From NCBI RefSeq assembly GCF_001643375.1, contig NZ_LSHB01000006.1:1-64000 (forward strand): 64,000 bases of DNA, given 5' to 3'. This stretch comes from Chryseobacterium sp. FP211-J200 (GTDB lineage Bacteria; Bacteroidota; Bacteroidia; Flavobacteriales; Weeksellaceae). Within the stretch, counting starts at the first letter, position 1. Every line of letters starts with the position of its first letter. Under the pieces are notes generated by a model. It did not search any database and was not told the DNA's origin. It was given only the letters and a program-made list of their open reading frames with translations. The position numbers and the translations under genes were made by a program. Of the stretch, positions 45,130-53,896 are shown piece by piece.

Positions 45130-45537
45130 ATGATGAGAAAATTAGTTTACATATTGCCTTTTACAATCCTGATTTTTTTTTCTTCAAACATCAGGTCGCA
45201 ACAGATCGAGTGGGGACAGATCAACAGTGCTAATGTCATAGATATCATAGCTGGTCAAAATCCCGACATCGGTACGTATACTTCCACGGTCCAGATTGGA
45301 GATCATAACAGTGCGGAACTTTTCATAAATGGAAGAACAAGTCTCTCGCTAAGCCAGATCGGAGATTATAACAAAGTTTTCTACATCAATTCTTTTACAG
45401 ATGCAGAGGTGAAGAATACCATCACAACGCAGGGTCACAACAACATCATAGATATCACTGGGAGCAACAGTATCTCTGAGAATATGAAAATGAATATCAA
45501 AGGTGACAACACGACCATCTTTATGAGGAACTATTAA
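45130..45537 (+). CDS. Minor curlin / CsgB-like protein
   Basis: A 135-residue secreted protein with a signal peptide (about 1-24, ending RSQ) and four decayed curlin-like repeats: VQIGDHNSAELFI, LSQIGDYNKVFYI, TTQGHNNIIDI and MNIKGDNTTIFM. It is shorter and less regular than the major curlin, which fits a nucleator (CsgB-like) role, but this is inference. First gene of the operon; csgE starts 12 bp later. ATG at 45130 or 45133 are both possible starts. Confidence 0.75.
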   Translation: MMRKLVYILPFTILIFFSSNIRSQQIEWGQINSANVIDIIAGQNPDIGTYTSTVQIGDHNSAELFINGRTSLSLSQIGDYNKVFYINSFTDAEVKNTITTQGHNNIIDITGSNSISENMKMNIKGDNTTIFMRNY

Positions 45538-45548
45538 AATGTAAAAAA

Positions 45549-46280
45549 ATGAAACAACTATATATTCTATTGATTTCAATGTTGGTTGGCTTCCCAGTTC
45601 TGAAGGTCAAAGGACAGGACGAGAAAAAGATCGTTGCGAAAATAGAAAGCAAAGACATAGAAGGTCAACTGAAGCTAAGTGCAATGGCGACCAACAATAC
45701 TGCAACCTATCAGGAACTCAATTACCTTTTGGTCTCCATCAAAAAGGGAAATGGCGGTAACCTTTCCAACAACAAACAGAGCGGCAAGTTTTCCTTGAAT
45801 CCAAATGAGACCAAAAAACTGTCGGAGATCAGCGTCAATATCGCTGATAAAGATGCGCTCAAGACCTTTCTGTATATCCGGGACGAGCAGACGCAAAAAT
45901 TAGTTTCGAAAGACAGTCTGGAGATCAATCATAACTCTTTCCAAAAAAAACTAAGTAAAGTGGAAGAAGAGGAGTCATTCGAACTGAAAGGCCTGACGAT
46001 AGATGAAACAAAAAGTAAGGTGGGGAAAGATTTTTATGACGCATTTTATCTTCAGTACAGCCAGTTGCCCGAGAAAAGCAACTTTACAATTACCATTTCT
46101 GAATTGCCTTCTAGAGGAACGAATGGACAGATCAACATCATGATAGATGACAAGCCGATCTATAGTTTTATGACCAATCCCAATGAGGATTATCAGAAAG
46201 AACAATTGACCATGACCTTTCGGTATATCAAAGATTACAACAACAAAAAGAATCTTATAAAAAACGAATTCTTGTACTAA
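45549..46280 (+). CDS. csgE: CsgE with an N-terminal CsgH-like domain
   Basis: A 243-residue exported protein. After a signal peptide (about 1-22), residues about 25-126 look like a CsgH Ig-like domain (LVSIKKGNGGNLSNNKQSG, then FSLNPNETKKLSEISVNI), known in other bacteria as a curli-inhibiting chaperone. Residues about 146-243 match CsgE (GLTIDETKSKVGKDFYDAF, NFTITISELPSRGTNGQINI, MTFRYIK), the periplasmic gatekeeper that caps the CsgG pore and brings substrate. A single polypeptide would join both functions. The CsgH assignment is by pattern, with moderate confidence; the CsgE part is clear. Confidence 0.88.
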   Translation: MKQLYILLISMLVGFPVLKVKGQDEKKIVAKIESKDIEGQLKLSAMATNNTATYQELNYLLVSIKKGNGGNLSNNKQSGKFSLNPNETKKLSEISVNIADKDALKTFLYIRDEQTQKLVSKDSLEINHNSFQKKLSKVEEEESFELKGLTIDETKSKVGKDFYDAFYLQYSQLPEKSNFTITISELPSRGTNGQINIMIDDKPIYSFMTNPNEDYQKEQLTMTFRYIKDYNNKKNLIKNEFLY

Positions 46281-46292
46281 AAAAGCACTGCT

Positions 46293-46706
46293 ATGAAAAC
46301 TCTATTTTTATTCATATTAATGACGTTGGGAACGTTTTCCGTAAAATCCCAACAATTGGTTTACAAACCGATCAATCCGGCATTTGGCGGCGACACATTC
46401 AATTACCAATGGCTTTTGAGCTCGGCTAATGCTCAAAATCAATTCGATGATGACAAGAACGGTTTCAATAACTTATTGGATGGACTCAATTCCATGGATA
46501 GCTTTACGGATAGTCTCAATAGGCAGATATTGAGTCAATTATCACAAAAGTTATTCGAAGATCAATTTGGTGACGGCAAACTGCAACCAGGAAATTATAT
46601 GTTTGGATCACTCTATCTAGAAATTACACAGTCGTCACAAGGATTGCTGATCAGCATTTTGGATACAGGTACCGGGCAGCAATCGGAAATTGTGATCCCG
46701 AGATAA
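46293..46706 (+). CDS. csgF: Curli assembly protein CsgF
   Basis: A 137-residue exported protein. After a signal peptide (about 1-19, ending VKSQ) comes QLVYKPINPAFGGDTFNYQWLLSSANAQNQF, the conserved CsgF N-terminus that inserts in the CsgG pore, followed by a helical region and a C-terminal beta-hairpin region (GSLYLEITQ). In E. coli CsgF anchors the nucleator at the cell surface. 12 bp after csgE and 21 bp before csgG. Confidence 0.93.
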   Translation: MKTLFLFILMTLGTFSVKSQQLVYKPINPAFGGDTFNYQWLLSSANAQNQFDDDKNGFNNLLDGLNSMDSFTDSLNRQILSQLSQKLFEDQFGDGKLQPGNYMFGSLYLEITQSSQGLLISILDTGTGQQSEIVIPR

Positions 46707-46727
46707 ACAAAACTAAAAACCAACCTC

Positions 46728-48086
46728 ATGAAAACTAAAATCGATCATAGAATTCTCTGTGTGCTCTTATTTTCATTCATTCAAAGCTGTAGTTCCTTAT
46801 TTAATTTACCATCGAATAAAGAAAAGTCTACAATGGGCGAAATCACTTCCTCCACCAAAGAACTGGAAAATCTACCGCCGCCAAAAGAAAAGATCGTGAT
46901 TGGCGTGTACAAATTTCGGGATCAGACCGGGCAGTACAAGCCATCAGAAAATGGCAGCAATTGGAGTACGGCTGTTCCGCAAGGGACGACAACGATTCTT
47001 ATCAAAGCTTTGGAGGATAGCAAATGGTTTATTCCGATAGAAAGGGAAAACATTGCCAATCTCCTCAATGAAAGACAGATCATTCGCTCTACCAGACAAG
47101 AATATCTGAAAGACAATGATAAATCTTCGCCAGCTTTACCACCATTATTATATGCAGGAATTCTTCTGGAAGGTGGCGTTATCTCTTATGATAGTAATGT
47201 GATGACAGGTGGGATGGGTGCTAGATATTTTGGGATTGGAGCTTCAACTCAGTACAGACAAGATAGAATTACAATCTATCTAAGGGCTGTTTCAACTTTG
47301 AACGGAGAGATCCTGAAAACCGTTTACACATCAAAAACAATACTTTCTACCAGTGTCAATGGGAATTTCTTCAGATACGTTGATACAGAAAGACTGATGG
47401 AGGCGGAGATAGGATTTACCCAAAACGAACCTGTTCAACTGGCGGTTACCGAAGCCATCGAAAAAGCAGTAAAGTCTTTGATCGTAGAAGGGGTTCGAGA
47501 TAATATTTGGGGGAAAACGTCTGCTGATCCTGCTGGTTATAAAAATCTGATAGACAATTATAACATCGAGGAAAAAGATAATGACAAAAGGATTCTCGGA
47601 AACAAATATCCAAATAATGACCGACAAAAATTCGCACTTTTCACAAATATCGAAGGTCAGCAGGTCAAAGGTGACTATGTGAATCCAAAAGCGAATTTCG
47701 GTATGAAGGCTGGCTTCAAATATTTTTTGAATGACCACGTCAATCTGGAGGTCAACGCTGGCGTCCTGACTATAGAAAATGAAAATATCATCAAAAGGAC
47801 GTTTGTGGTCTCGGAGCTCAACCTGGAATATCTCATCCTTCCGAATTTTAAATTTTCACCTTTCATCTACGCTGGCGGTGGGACGATGTTCTTCAGCAGA
47901 GCCAATTACTACAAAGCCCAATTGGGTGGCGGTCTGGAGTATCTGATCGATAAGAATATCGCCGTCAGATTATCATCTCAATATGACATTGGTTTCAAGG
48001 ACAGCTGGGATGGCTTCGTTCATGGTAATAATGATGACCAGGCGATCCGCGTAGGTTTAGGTGTCAATATTTACATTGGAAATTAA
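46728..48086 (+). CDS. csgG: Curli secretion channel CsgG with extra C-terminal barrel domain
   Basis: Outer-membrane lipoprotein pore for curli subunits. Signal ends at lipobox IQSC (Cys21). Residues about 50-265 are the CsgG core: VIGVYKFRDQTGQYKPSENG, STAVPQGTTTILIKALEDSKWFIPIERENIANLLNERQ. Residues about 300-452 are additional: alternating hydrophobic strands ending in NIYIGN, like a small outer-membrane beta-barrel (GMKAGFKYFLNDHVNLEVNAG, FIYAGGGTMFF, LGGGLEYLIDKNIAVRLSSQYDIG). E. coli CsgG has 277 residues, so about 150 are extra here. 14 bp before the next gene. Confidence 0.93.
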   Translation: MKTKIDHRILCVLLFSFIQSCSSLFNLPSNKEKSTMGEITSSTKELENLPPPKEKIVIGVYKFRDQTGQYKPSENGSNWSTAVPQGTTTILIKALEDSKWFIPIERENIANLLNERQIIRSTRQEYLKDNDKSSPALPPLLYAGILLEGGVISYDSNVMTGGMGARYFGIGASTQYRQDRITIYLRAVSTLNGEILKTVYTSKTILSTSVNGNFFRYVDTERLMEAEIGFTQNEPVQLAVTEAIEKAVKSLIVEGVRDNIWGKTSADPAGYKNLIDNYNIEEKDNDKRILGNKYPNNDRQKFALFTNIEGQQVKGDYVNPKANFGMKAGFKYFLNDHVNLEVNAGVLTIENENIIKRTFVVSELNLEYLILPNFKFSPFIYAGGGTMFFSRANYYKAQLGGGLEYLIDKNIAVRLSSQYDIGFKDSWDGFVHGNNDDQAIRVGLGVNIYIGN

Positions 48087-48100
48087 GAAAAACTACAATC

Positions 48101-49606
48101 ATGAAAACAATTATAAAAATCGCAGTACTGTTTATCCTTTCCACCTTTCTGATTTCTTGTAATGAGGAATTGGTAGAACAGACCCAAACCGGAATATTGA
48201 AAGGAAAAGTTGTGAAACGCGGGACCAATGAGCCTCTGGCAAATGTAAAGATCTTTACCACGCCAACCACTCAAACGGTTTTCAGTGCGGCAGACGGCAC
48301 ATTCGAGATCTCGGAAATGCCTGTTGGTAATTACTCGGTGAAAGCTGAACTTTCGGGTTATCTTACCAATTTTCTGAGTGTCAATATGCAAGATCAAAGT
48401 CAGCTGGTGACCATTGTTTTTGAAATGGAAGATGATGAATCCCTCAATTCTCCACCAACGGTTCCAAATCTCATTAGTCCAATCGATAATTCAGAAAACC
48501 AACCGCTTTCGGTAGAGTTGACGTGGAGTGCTACCGATCCAGACAGCCTGGATGTGTTGAAATATCGCCTAATTGTAAAGAATAATCTTAACACTGACAT
48601 TTTGGAGGTGAAAGACCTTTTGGTAAATCATTACACTTTAAAGGATCTTAAATTCGGTGTGAGCTATTTCTGGCAAGTGGCCGTTGCGGATGAGATCCAT
48701 CCAGAGGTTTTCAGTGCGGTAAGTAAATTCACGACCAATAAAACTCCTGCAAACCGTTTTCATTACGTGAGAAAAGAATCTGGTAATCTATATATTGTTT
48801 CGAGTGATGATGTGGGCGCCAATTTCAAATTCACTGCGACTTCGCACAATAGTTGGCGACCACGGAAAAATAACAATGCCGGCGTGATCGCTTTTCTAAG
48901 GACAGAAGGTGGGAATACCCATATTTTCACCGCCAAGCCAGATGGTTCTGAAGTTTTAAAAGTGACTACAGTCCCGCTTTCGGGATTCAACAACTATGAA
49001 CTGGACTTTGCTTGGAAAACCAACGGGAAAGAACTGATCTATGCCAATTTTGATAAACTTTATAGGATCAACAAAGACGGCAGTGGATTGGAGCTCATCT
49101 ATACAACGCCCGACGGAAGCCTGATCTCTGAATGTGACTGGAGTTATGATAGCAGCAAGATTGCCTTCAAGACCAATGATTTCAATGGTTATAATACCAA
49201 GATCTATATTATCGATATGCTGGGTGCGACTTTGAAAACAATATTGACTGGAGCTGCAGGAGGAACAGGAGGTTTGGATTTTTCTGTCGATGGTAATTAT
49301 CTGGTCTATGCCCATGATGTTTCCGGTTATCAGGATGGCAATTACAGACAGTTGGATTCCCATATCTTCATTTATAATTTACTGGATGATTCTGTAAGGG
49401 ATATTTCTACCGAAAGCGAAAAAACAAATGGGACCAATGATCTGGATCCAAGATTCTCACCCAACAATGCTCAGGTAATCTTTATGAATACTTCCAATGA
49501 TGGTATTTCGGAAAAGAATGTGATGGCAGTTGACCTTAGCAGCAATGGCTCCGATCTGGAAAGAACAACGATGTTCGTGAATGCAGAAATGCCGGATTAC
49601 GAGTAA
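48101..49606 (+). CDS. Curli-operon lipoprotein with carboxypeptidase-regulatory, Fn3-like and beta-propeller domains
   Basis: A 501-residue lipoprotein (lipobox LISC). Domains by sequence: carboxypeptidase-regulatory-like at about 28-105 (LKGKVVKRGTNEPLANVKIFT, GTFEISEMPVGNYSVKAELSGY), Fn3-like at about 120-222 (SVELTWSATDPDSLDVLKYRLIV, SYFWQVAV), and a TolB/PD40-type propeller at about 225-495 (blades such as WSYDSSKIAF, FSVDGNYLVYAH, FSPNNAQVIF). It is last in the operon, 14 bp after csgG. Its role is unknown; it might anchor or organise fibres at the surface. Confidence 0.85.
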   Translation: MKTIIKIAVLFILSTFLISCNEELVEQTQTGILKGKVVKRGTNEPLANVKIFTTPTTQTVFSAADGTFEISEMPVGNYSVKAELSGYLTNFLSVNMQDQSQLVTIVFEMEDDESLNSPPTVPNLISPIDNSENQPLSVELTWSATDPDSLDVLKYRLIVKNNLNTDILEVKDLLVNHYTLKDLKFGVSYFWQVAVADEIHPEVFSAVSKFTTNKTPANRFHYVRKESGNLYIVSSDDVGANFKFTATSHNSWRPRKNNNAGVIAFLRTEGGNTHIFTAKPDGSEVLKVTTVPLSGFNNYELDFAWKTNGKELIYANFDKLYRINKDGSGLELIYTTPDGSLISECDWSYDSSKIAFKTNDFNGYNTKIYIIDMLGATLKTILTGAAGGTGGLDFSVDGNYLVYAHDVSGYQDGNYRQLDSHIFIYNLLDDSVRDISTESEKTNGTNDLDPRFSPNNAQVIFMNTSNDGISEKNVMAVDLSSNGSDLERTTMFVNAEMPDYE

Positions 49607-49634
49607 AAAATATATTGCAATTTTTTGTGATAGG

Positions 49635-49686
49635 AAAGAATTTCATGGCCGGCTCAAAGGTTTTTGAAATTCTTTTTTTTTTTTTT
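49635..49686 (+). terminator. Terminator of the curli operon
   Basis: Perfect 11-bp stem AAAGAATTTCA / TGAAATTCTTT (49635-49645 / 49665-49675) with a 19-nt loop and a long T-run, just before the convergent regulator gene. Confidence 0.85.
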
Positions 49687-49697
49687 GTGGATAGATT

Positions 49698-50348
49698 TTA
49701 TTCTATCATGTGGTTTTCCATAGCATATTTTACAACGCCAGCAGAATTTTTCACATTCAGCTTCATGAGGATCTTTTTGCGATGGGTTTCTACGGTATTG
49801 ATGCTGATGAAGAGCTTTTCACAGATCTTCTTGCTACTCAGTCCGTCGCAGATCAGCTTCAGTACTTCCATTTCTCTTTTGGTAAGACATTCTATCTGAT
49901 GTCTTTGGTGAACTTGCTTGTGGCTTAGAAAATCCATCATTCTTTCTTTGGCGGAATCACAGATGTAAACAAGGTTGGAACTAAGGGCTGCTATAGATTT
50001 TACAAACTCATTGCAGCCGCAATTGGTGTCCAAATAACTTTTGATTCCTTTTTCGAATAATTTCCGGATATCTGTAACGTCAAAAAAATTTCCGATCACA
50101 ATGATCTTGATATTTTGATGCTGGTTTACCAGATCTTGAACCAATTTGTATATTTCTGTAAGAACCAAGGCTCGTGAACCTAACATTAGGAATTCCGGAG
50201 GCTGATAGCTAAGTTGTTCTGATAGGGTAGCTGTGGAATTACAGATACGTACATTGTCAAATATTTCTCCTTCTGTAAGGAGTTTCGAAAGACCCTCGGT
50301 ATAAAATAGGGGCTCATCGAAAATAATTAAATTAGGTTTCATAGGCAT
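49698..50348 (-). CDS. LuxR-type regulator with degenerate receiver (CsgD-like candidate)
   Basis: A 216-residue regulator. Residues about 5-125 resemble a receiver domain, but the position of the phospho-accepting Asp is Gly57 (PEFLMLGSRAL), so phosphorylation there is unlikely. The LuxR-type helix-turn-helix is intact at about 150-193 (LTKREMEVLKLICDGLSSKK, INTVETHRKKI). CsgD of E. coli, the master regulator of curli, likewise has an atypical receiver. Location next to and facing the curli operon makes it a candidate curli regulator. A TATATTTG -7 box on the minus strand lies at 50374-50381. ATG 50348 or 50342. Confidence 0.88.
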   Translation of the reverse strand: MPMKPNLIIFDEPLFYTEGLSKLLTEGEIFDNVRICNSTATLSEQLSYQPPEFLMLGSRALVLTEIYKLVQDLVNQHQNIKIIVIGNFFDVTDIRKLFEKGIKSYLDTNCGCNEFVKSIAALSSNLVYICDSAKERMMDFLSHKQVHQRHQIECLTKREMEVLKLICDGLSSKKICEKLFISINTVETHRKKILMKLNVKNSAGVVKYAMENHMIE

Positions 50349-50910
50349 TTGTTTTTATAAAATGGTTACACTCAAATATAATTAAAAAATCAATTAAAAA
50401 ATAAAATAATTTGTAAAAATATTCGTTTTATGTTGATTTAATGATGATTATATATGATTAATGTAATAAATAGTGAAATTTATGTAATTATTAATCATTT
50501 TTATAATGTATTTTTTTTATATAGATTTCAAGTATTGTTAAATATGATTGTGTTATTTGTAATTATTGTTTGTTATTTTTTAATAATTTGTTTTTTAATC
50601 AAACGATTATTTACCATTTATTTTGAGGGTAAAATTATTTTTTTAAATTATAAATTATTGATTTTTAAAATATTGTCATAGAGGCGAGAGTGAGTTTAAG
50701 TCTTGAAAGTGTCTTGTGTATGGAATTCAATATTCTGTAAAAATAAAGTTAACATAAGATAATTTCTGAAATGATATGGATGGTGCATTTTGCAAAAGTA
50801 AAGTCTAAAAATATGTCAACTCATAGTGTTTTTTGCGTAACATTAGCCGGGAATTTGTGACTAATAAAATGTTGCGTAAATTACGCTCCAGAAAAAAATA
50901 AAAGTATAGT
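50349..50910. other. 562-bp AT-rich intergenic region
   Basis: Extremely AT-rich. 50374-50381 is a -7 box for the regulator gene. 50420-50680 is low complexity; a 75-codon frame there (50454-50681) is not convincing. At the right end three GCGTAA half-sites (50835-50840, 50874-50879 and an inverted one at 50881-50886) precede the M16 peptidase gene. Otherwise nothing is seen. Confidence 0.5.
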
Positions 50911-53823
50911 ATGAAGAAACTATTTATTTCAATTTCACTCTTATTTATGATGAATGCAATGGCACAGAAATTTGAAACTCAAACCAAAACCGACGCTGCG
51001 GGTTATACCTACCAAACCGTAAAAAATGACCAATCTGGCGTACGAGTTTACACTTTAAAAAACGGACTCAAAGTCTATCTCGCAAAAAATGATGACGCTC
51101 CAAGGATCCAAACATATATTCCAGTACGGACTGGTTCCAACAACGATCCAAGTGACAATACAGGATTAGCGCACTATCTGGAACATATGGTTTTCAAAGG
51201 GACTTCTCACTTGGGAACTCAGGATTGGGGAAAGGAAAAAGCATTGTTGACACAGATCTCCGACCTTTACGAGCAGCACAAAGCGGAAAAAGATCCGGAA
51301 AAGAAAAAAGCACTTTATAAAAAGATCGATGAGGTTTCTCAGGAAGCTTCCAAATATGCGATTGCCAACGAGTATGACAAAGCGATCTCTTCTCTTGGCG
51401 CAACAGGAACCAACGCTCACACTTGGCTGGACGAGACGGTTTATAAAAACAACATCCCTTCCAACGAATTGGAGAAATGGCTGAAAGTAGAAAAAGAACG
51501 TTTCTCTGAATTGGTTTTAAGATTATTCCACACAGAATTGGAAGCCGTATATGAGGAATTCAACAGAGCGCAGGACAACGATGGAAGACTGGTAAATTAC
51601 GCGATGATGGAAGCCCTTTTCCCGAAACATCCAAATGGACAGCAGACGACCATTGGAACTTCGGAGCATCTGAAAAGCCCCTCTATGGTAGCGATCCACA
51701 AATATTTCGATACTTATTACGTGCCTAATAATATGGCGGTCGTATTGGTTGGTGATCTGGATTTTGATAAAACCATCAAGATGGTGGATCAGTATTTTGG
51801 AACTTTCAAGTACAAAGAACTTCCGATGAAGAAAATGGTTTCGGAAGAACCAATGACAAGCGTGGTTTCCAGAACGGTAAAAAGTCCATCCACACCTAGA
51901 ATGACTTTAGCTTGGAGAACAGATTCTTACGGAACTCAGGATGCAAGATTGGCAGATGTTGTTGCTGAGATTTTGAGTAATAATGGTGATGCAGGTCTTA
52001 TCGATCTCAACATCAATCAAAAACAAAAGACATTGGGAGCCGGCGCTTACGAATCGGCTTTCAAAACTTATGGCGCATTTGTTTTAAGCGTGGTTCCAAA
52101 AGACGGACAAGGTTTTGATGATGCTAAAAAATTGTTATTAGACCAGATCGAATTGGTGAAAAAAGGACAGTTCCCAGATTGGATGCTGCACGCGATCGTG
52201 AATGATATGAAGGTTCAAAGGATGAAAGGTTGGGAAACGGCTGATGGACTTGCGACGACTCTATATTCCACTTACATCAACAACAGAACTTGGGAACAGG
52301 AACTAGATGAGATCAACCAATACGAAGGTATTTCAAAAGCCGATGTGGTGAAATTTGCCAACGATTTCTTCAAAGATAATTACGTGGTAGTTTACAAGGA
52401 AAAAGGTGTGAACGACAAATTGGTACGCGTTCAGAATCCTGGTATTACGCCGATCAAACTGAACAGAGAAGCACAATCACCATTCCTGAAAGAGATCATC
52501 AATGCGAAATCTTCTGATATCAAACCTCAGTTCATCGATTTCAATACTGCCATTGCAACTTCGACCATTAAAGATAAAAAAGTAAGCTTCGTTAAAAATA
52601 AATACAATGAAGTAGCTCAGGTCAATTATGTATTTCCTTTCGGAACAGATAACGACAAAGAGTTGGCTTTGGGTGTAACGGCTCTTCAATATCTTGGAAC
52701 GGACAAATATACGCCGGAACAACTGAAGGAAGAGTTCTACAAATTGGGAATTACCAATCAGTTCAGAACAAGCAATGACCAGATGATCATCGCACTCAGC
52801 GGACTGGAAAGCAACATGAAAAAAGGGGTGGAGCTGATGAACCACTGGATCAACAATGTGAAAGCAGACCAAGCGATCTACGACCAAACTGTGAAAACCA
52901 TCCTCGAGTCCAGAGAAGTGGCGAAGAAGGACAAGAACAGAATAATGGCCGCTCTCACCAATTATGCAAAATATGGTAAAGAATCCAGATTGACGGATAT
53001 TATCTCCAAGGAACGGCTTCAAAGCATCAATGTGAATGAATTGATGTCCAAGATTAAAACTCTGAACGATTATCCTTATGAGGTTTTCCTTTATGGAGAA
53101 GATCAAAAAGGTTTGGAAAAGGCTGTGAAGCCATTTGTGGAAAATATCAAATTGCAACCTGCGAAAGCCAAAGAATACAAAGAATTGGCAACAGAAGGTA
53201 AGGTGTATTTCACAAGTTACGATATGGTGCAAATGGAAATGTCCAAAGTGGCAAAAGCTGGAAATGTGAATCTTGCCAACTTTGGAAAAGCAAGTGTTTT
53301 CAATGAGTATTTTGGGCGTGGATTATCTTCTATCGTTTTCCAGGAGATCAGAGAGAGCAAGTCTTTGGCTTATTCGGCGTACGTTTCTTATGCGAATGCA
53401 ACGGAGATTAACAAACCAAATTACGTGACCAACTACATCGGAACTCAAGCCAACAAATTACCTTTGGCAGTTGCCGCAATGAACGAATTGATGGTAGAAC
53501 TTCCGCAAATTCCAGCTCAGTTTGAGAATGCGAAAGGATCAGCACTTAAGCAAATTGCTTCCAACAGGATCAATAGAACAGTGATCTTCTACAACCAACT
53601 TTCGCTTAAGAAATTGGGTGTTGACCATGATATTAGAAAAGATGTTTACGCTGAGATCCAGAAATTGACATTGCCAGAACTGACCCGTTTCTACAATACC
53701 GAAGTGAAGCCATTGTCTTACAACACAGCGATCATCGGAAAAAAAGAAAACCTGAATATGGAATCCATCAACAAAATGGGAACTTTCACAGAAGTGAGTC
53801 TGGAAGAGATCTTCGGATATTAA
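50911..53823 (+). CDS. M16-family (pitrilysin-like) zinc peptidase
   Basis: A 970-residue exported metallopeptidase. After a signal peptide (about 1-19) it has the inverted zinc motif H88-Y-L-E91-H92, and a downstream Glu in AVYEEFNR completes the site. Four domains make the usual clam-shell; the second half lacks a HxxEH motif, as is normal for the inactive partner half. It degrades small proteins or peptides, probably in the periplasm. A stand-alone gene with a good terminator; possible regulation by the GCGTAA repeats upstream. Confidence 0.92.
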   Translation: MKKLFISISLLFMMNAMAQKFETQTKTDAAGYTYQTVKNDQSGVRVYTLKNGLKVYLAKNDDAPRIQTYIPVRTGSNNDPSDNTGLAHYLEHMVFKGTSHLGTQDWGKEKALLTQISDLYEQHKAEKDPEKKKALYKKIDEVSQEASKYAIANEYDKAISSLGATGTNAHTWLDETVYKNNIPSNELEKWLKVEKERFSELVLRLFHTELEAVYEEFNRAQDNDGRLVNYAMMEALFPKHPNGQQTTIGTSEHLKSPSMVAIHKYFDTYYVPNNMAVVLVGDLDFDKTIKMVDQYFGTFKYKELPMKKMVSEEPMTSVVSRTVKSPSTPRMTLAWRTDSYGTQDARLADVVAEILSNNGDAGLIDLNINQKQKTLGAGAYESAFKTYGAFVLSVVPKDGQGFDDAKKLLLDQIELVKKGQFPDWMLHAIVNDMKVQRMKGWETADGLATTLYSTYINNRTWEQELDEINQYEGISKADVVKFANDFFKDNYVVVYKEKGVNDKLVRVQNPGITPIKLNREAQSPFLKEIINAKSSDIKPQFIDFNTAIATSTIKDKKVSFVKNKYNEVAQVNYVFPFGTDNDKELALGVTALQYLGTDKYTPEQLKEEFYKLGITNQFRTSNDQMIIALSGLESNMKKGVELMNHWINNVKADQAIYDQTVKTILESREVAKKDKNRIMAALTNYAKYGKESRLTDIISKERLQSINVNELMSKIKTLNDYPYEVFLYGEDQKGLEKAVKPFVENIKLQPAKAKEYKELATEGKVYFTSYDMVQMEMSKVAKAGNVNLANFGKASVFNEYFGRGLSSIVFQEIRESKSLAYSAYVSYANATEINKPNYVTNYIGTQANKLPLAVAAMNELMVELPQIPAQFENAKGSALKQIASNRINRTVIFYNQLSLKKLGVDHDIRKDVYAEIQKLTLPELTRFYNTEVKPLSYNTAIIGKKENLNMESINKMGTFTEVSLEEIFGY

Positions 53824-53843
53824 TTTTGATCGATTTCATCAAT

Positions 53844-53877
53844 AAAAAAAGTGGAGCAGAAGTGCTTCACTTTTTTT
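53844..53877. terminator. Bidirectional terminator
   Basis: Stem AAAGTGGAGCA / TGCTTCACTTT (one G-U pair) with flanking A- and T-runs at about 53844-53877, between two converging genes. Confidence 0.85.
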
Positions 53878-53896
53878 GTTTTTAAAACCTAGATAG

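Noticed and set aside
50454..50681. 75-codon hydrophobic frame in the AT-rich gap
   Set aside because: Composition simply reflects extreme AT content (Ile, Phe, Leu, Tyr, Asn); no promoter, terminator or family pattern supports it.
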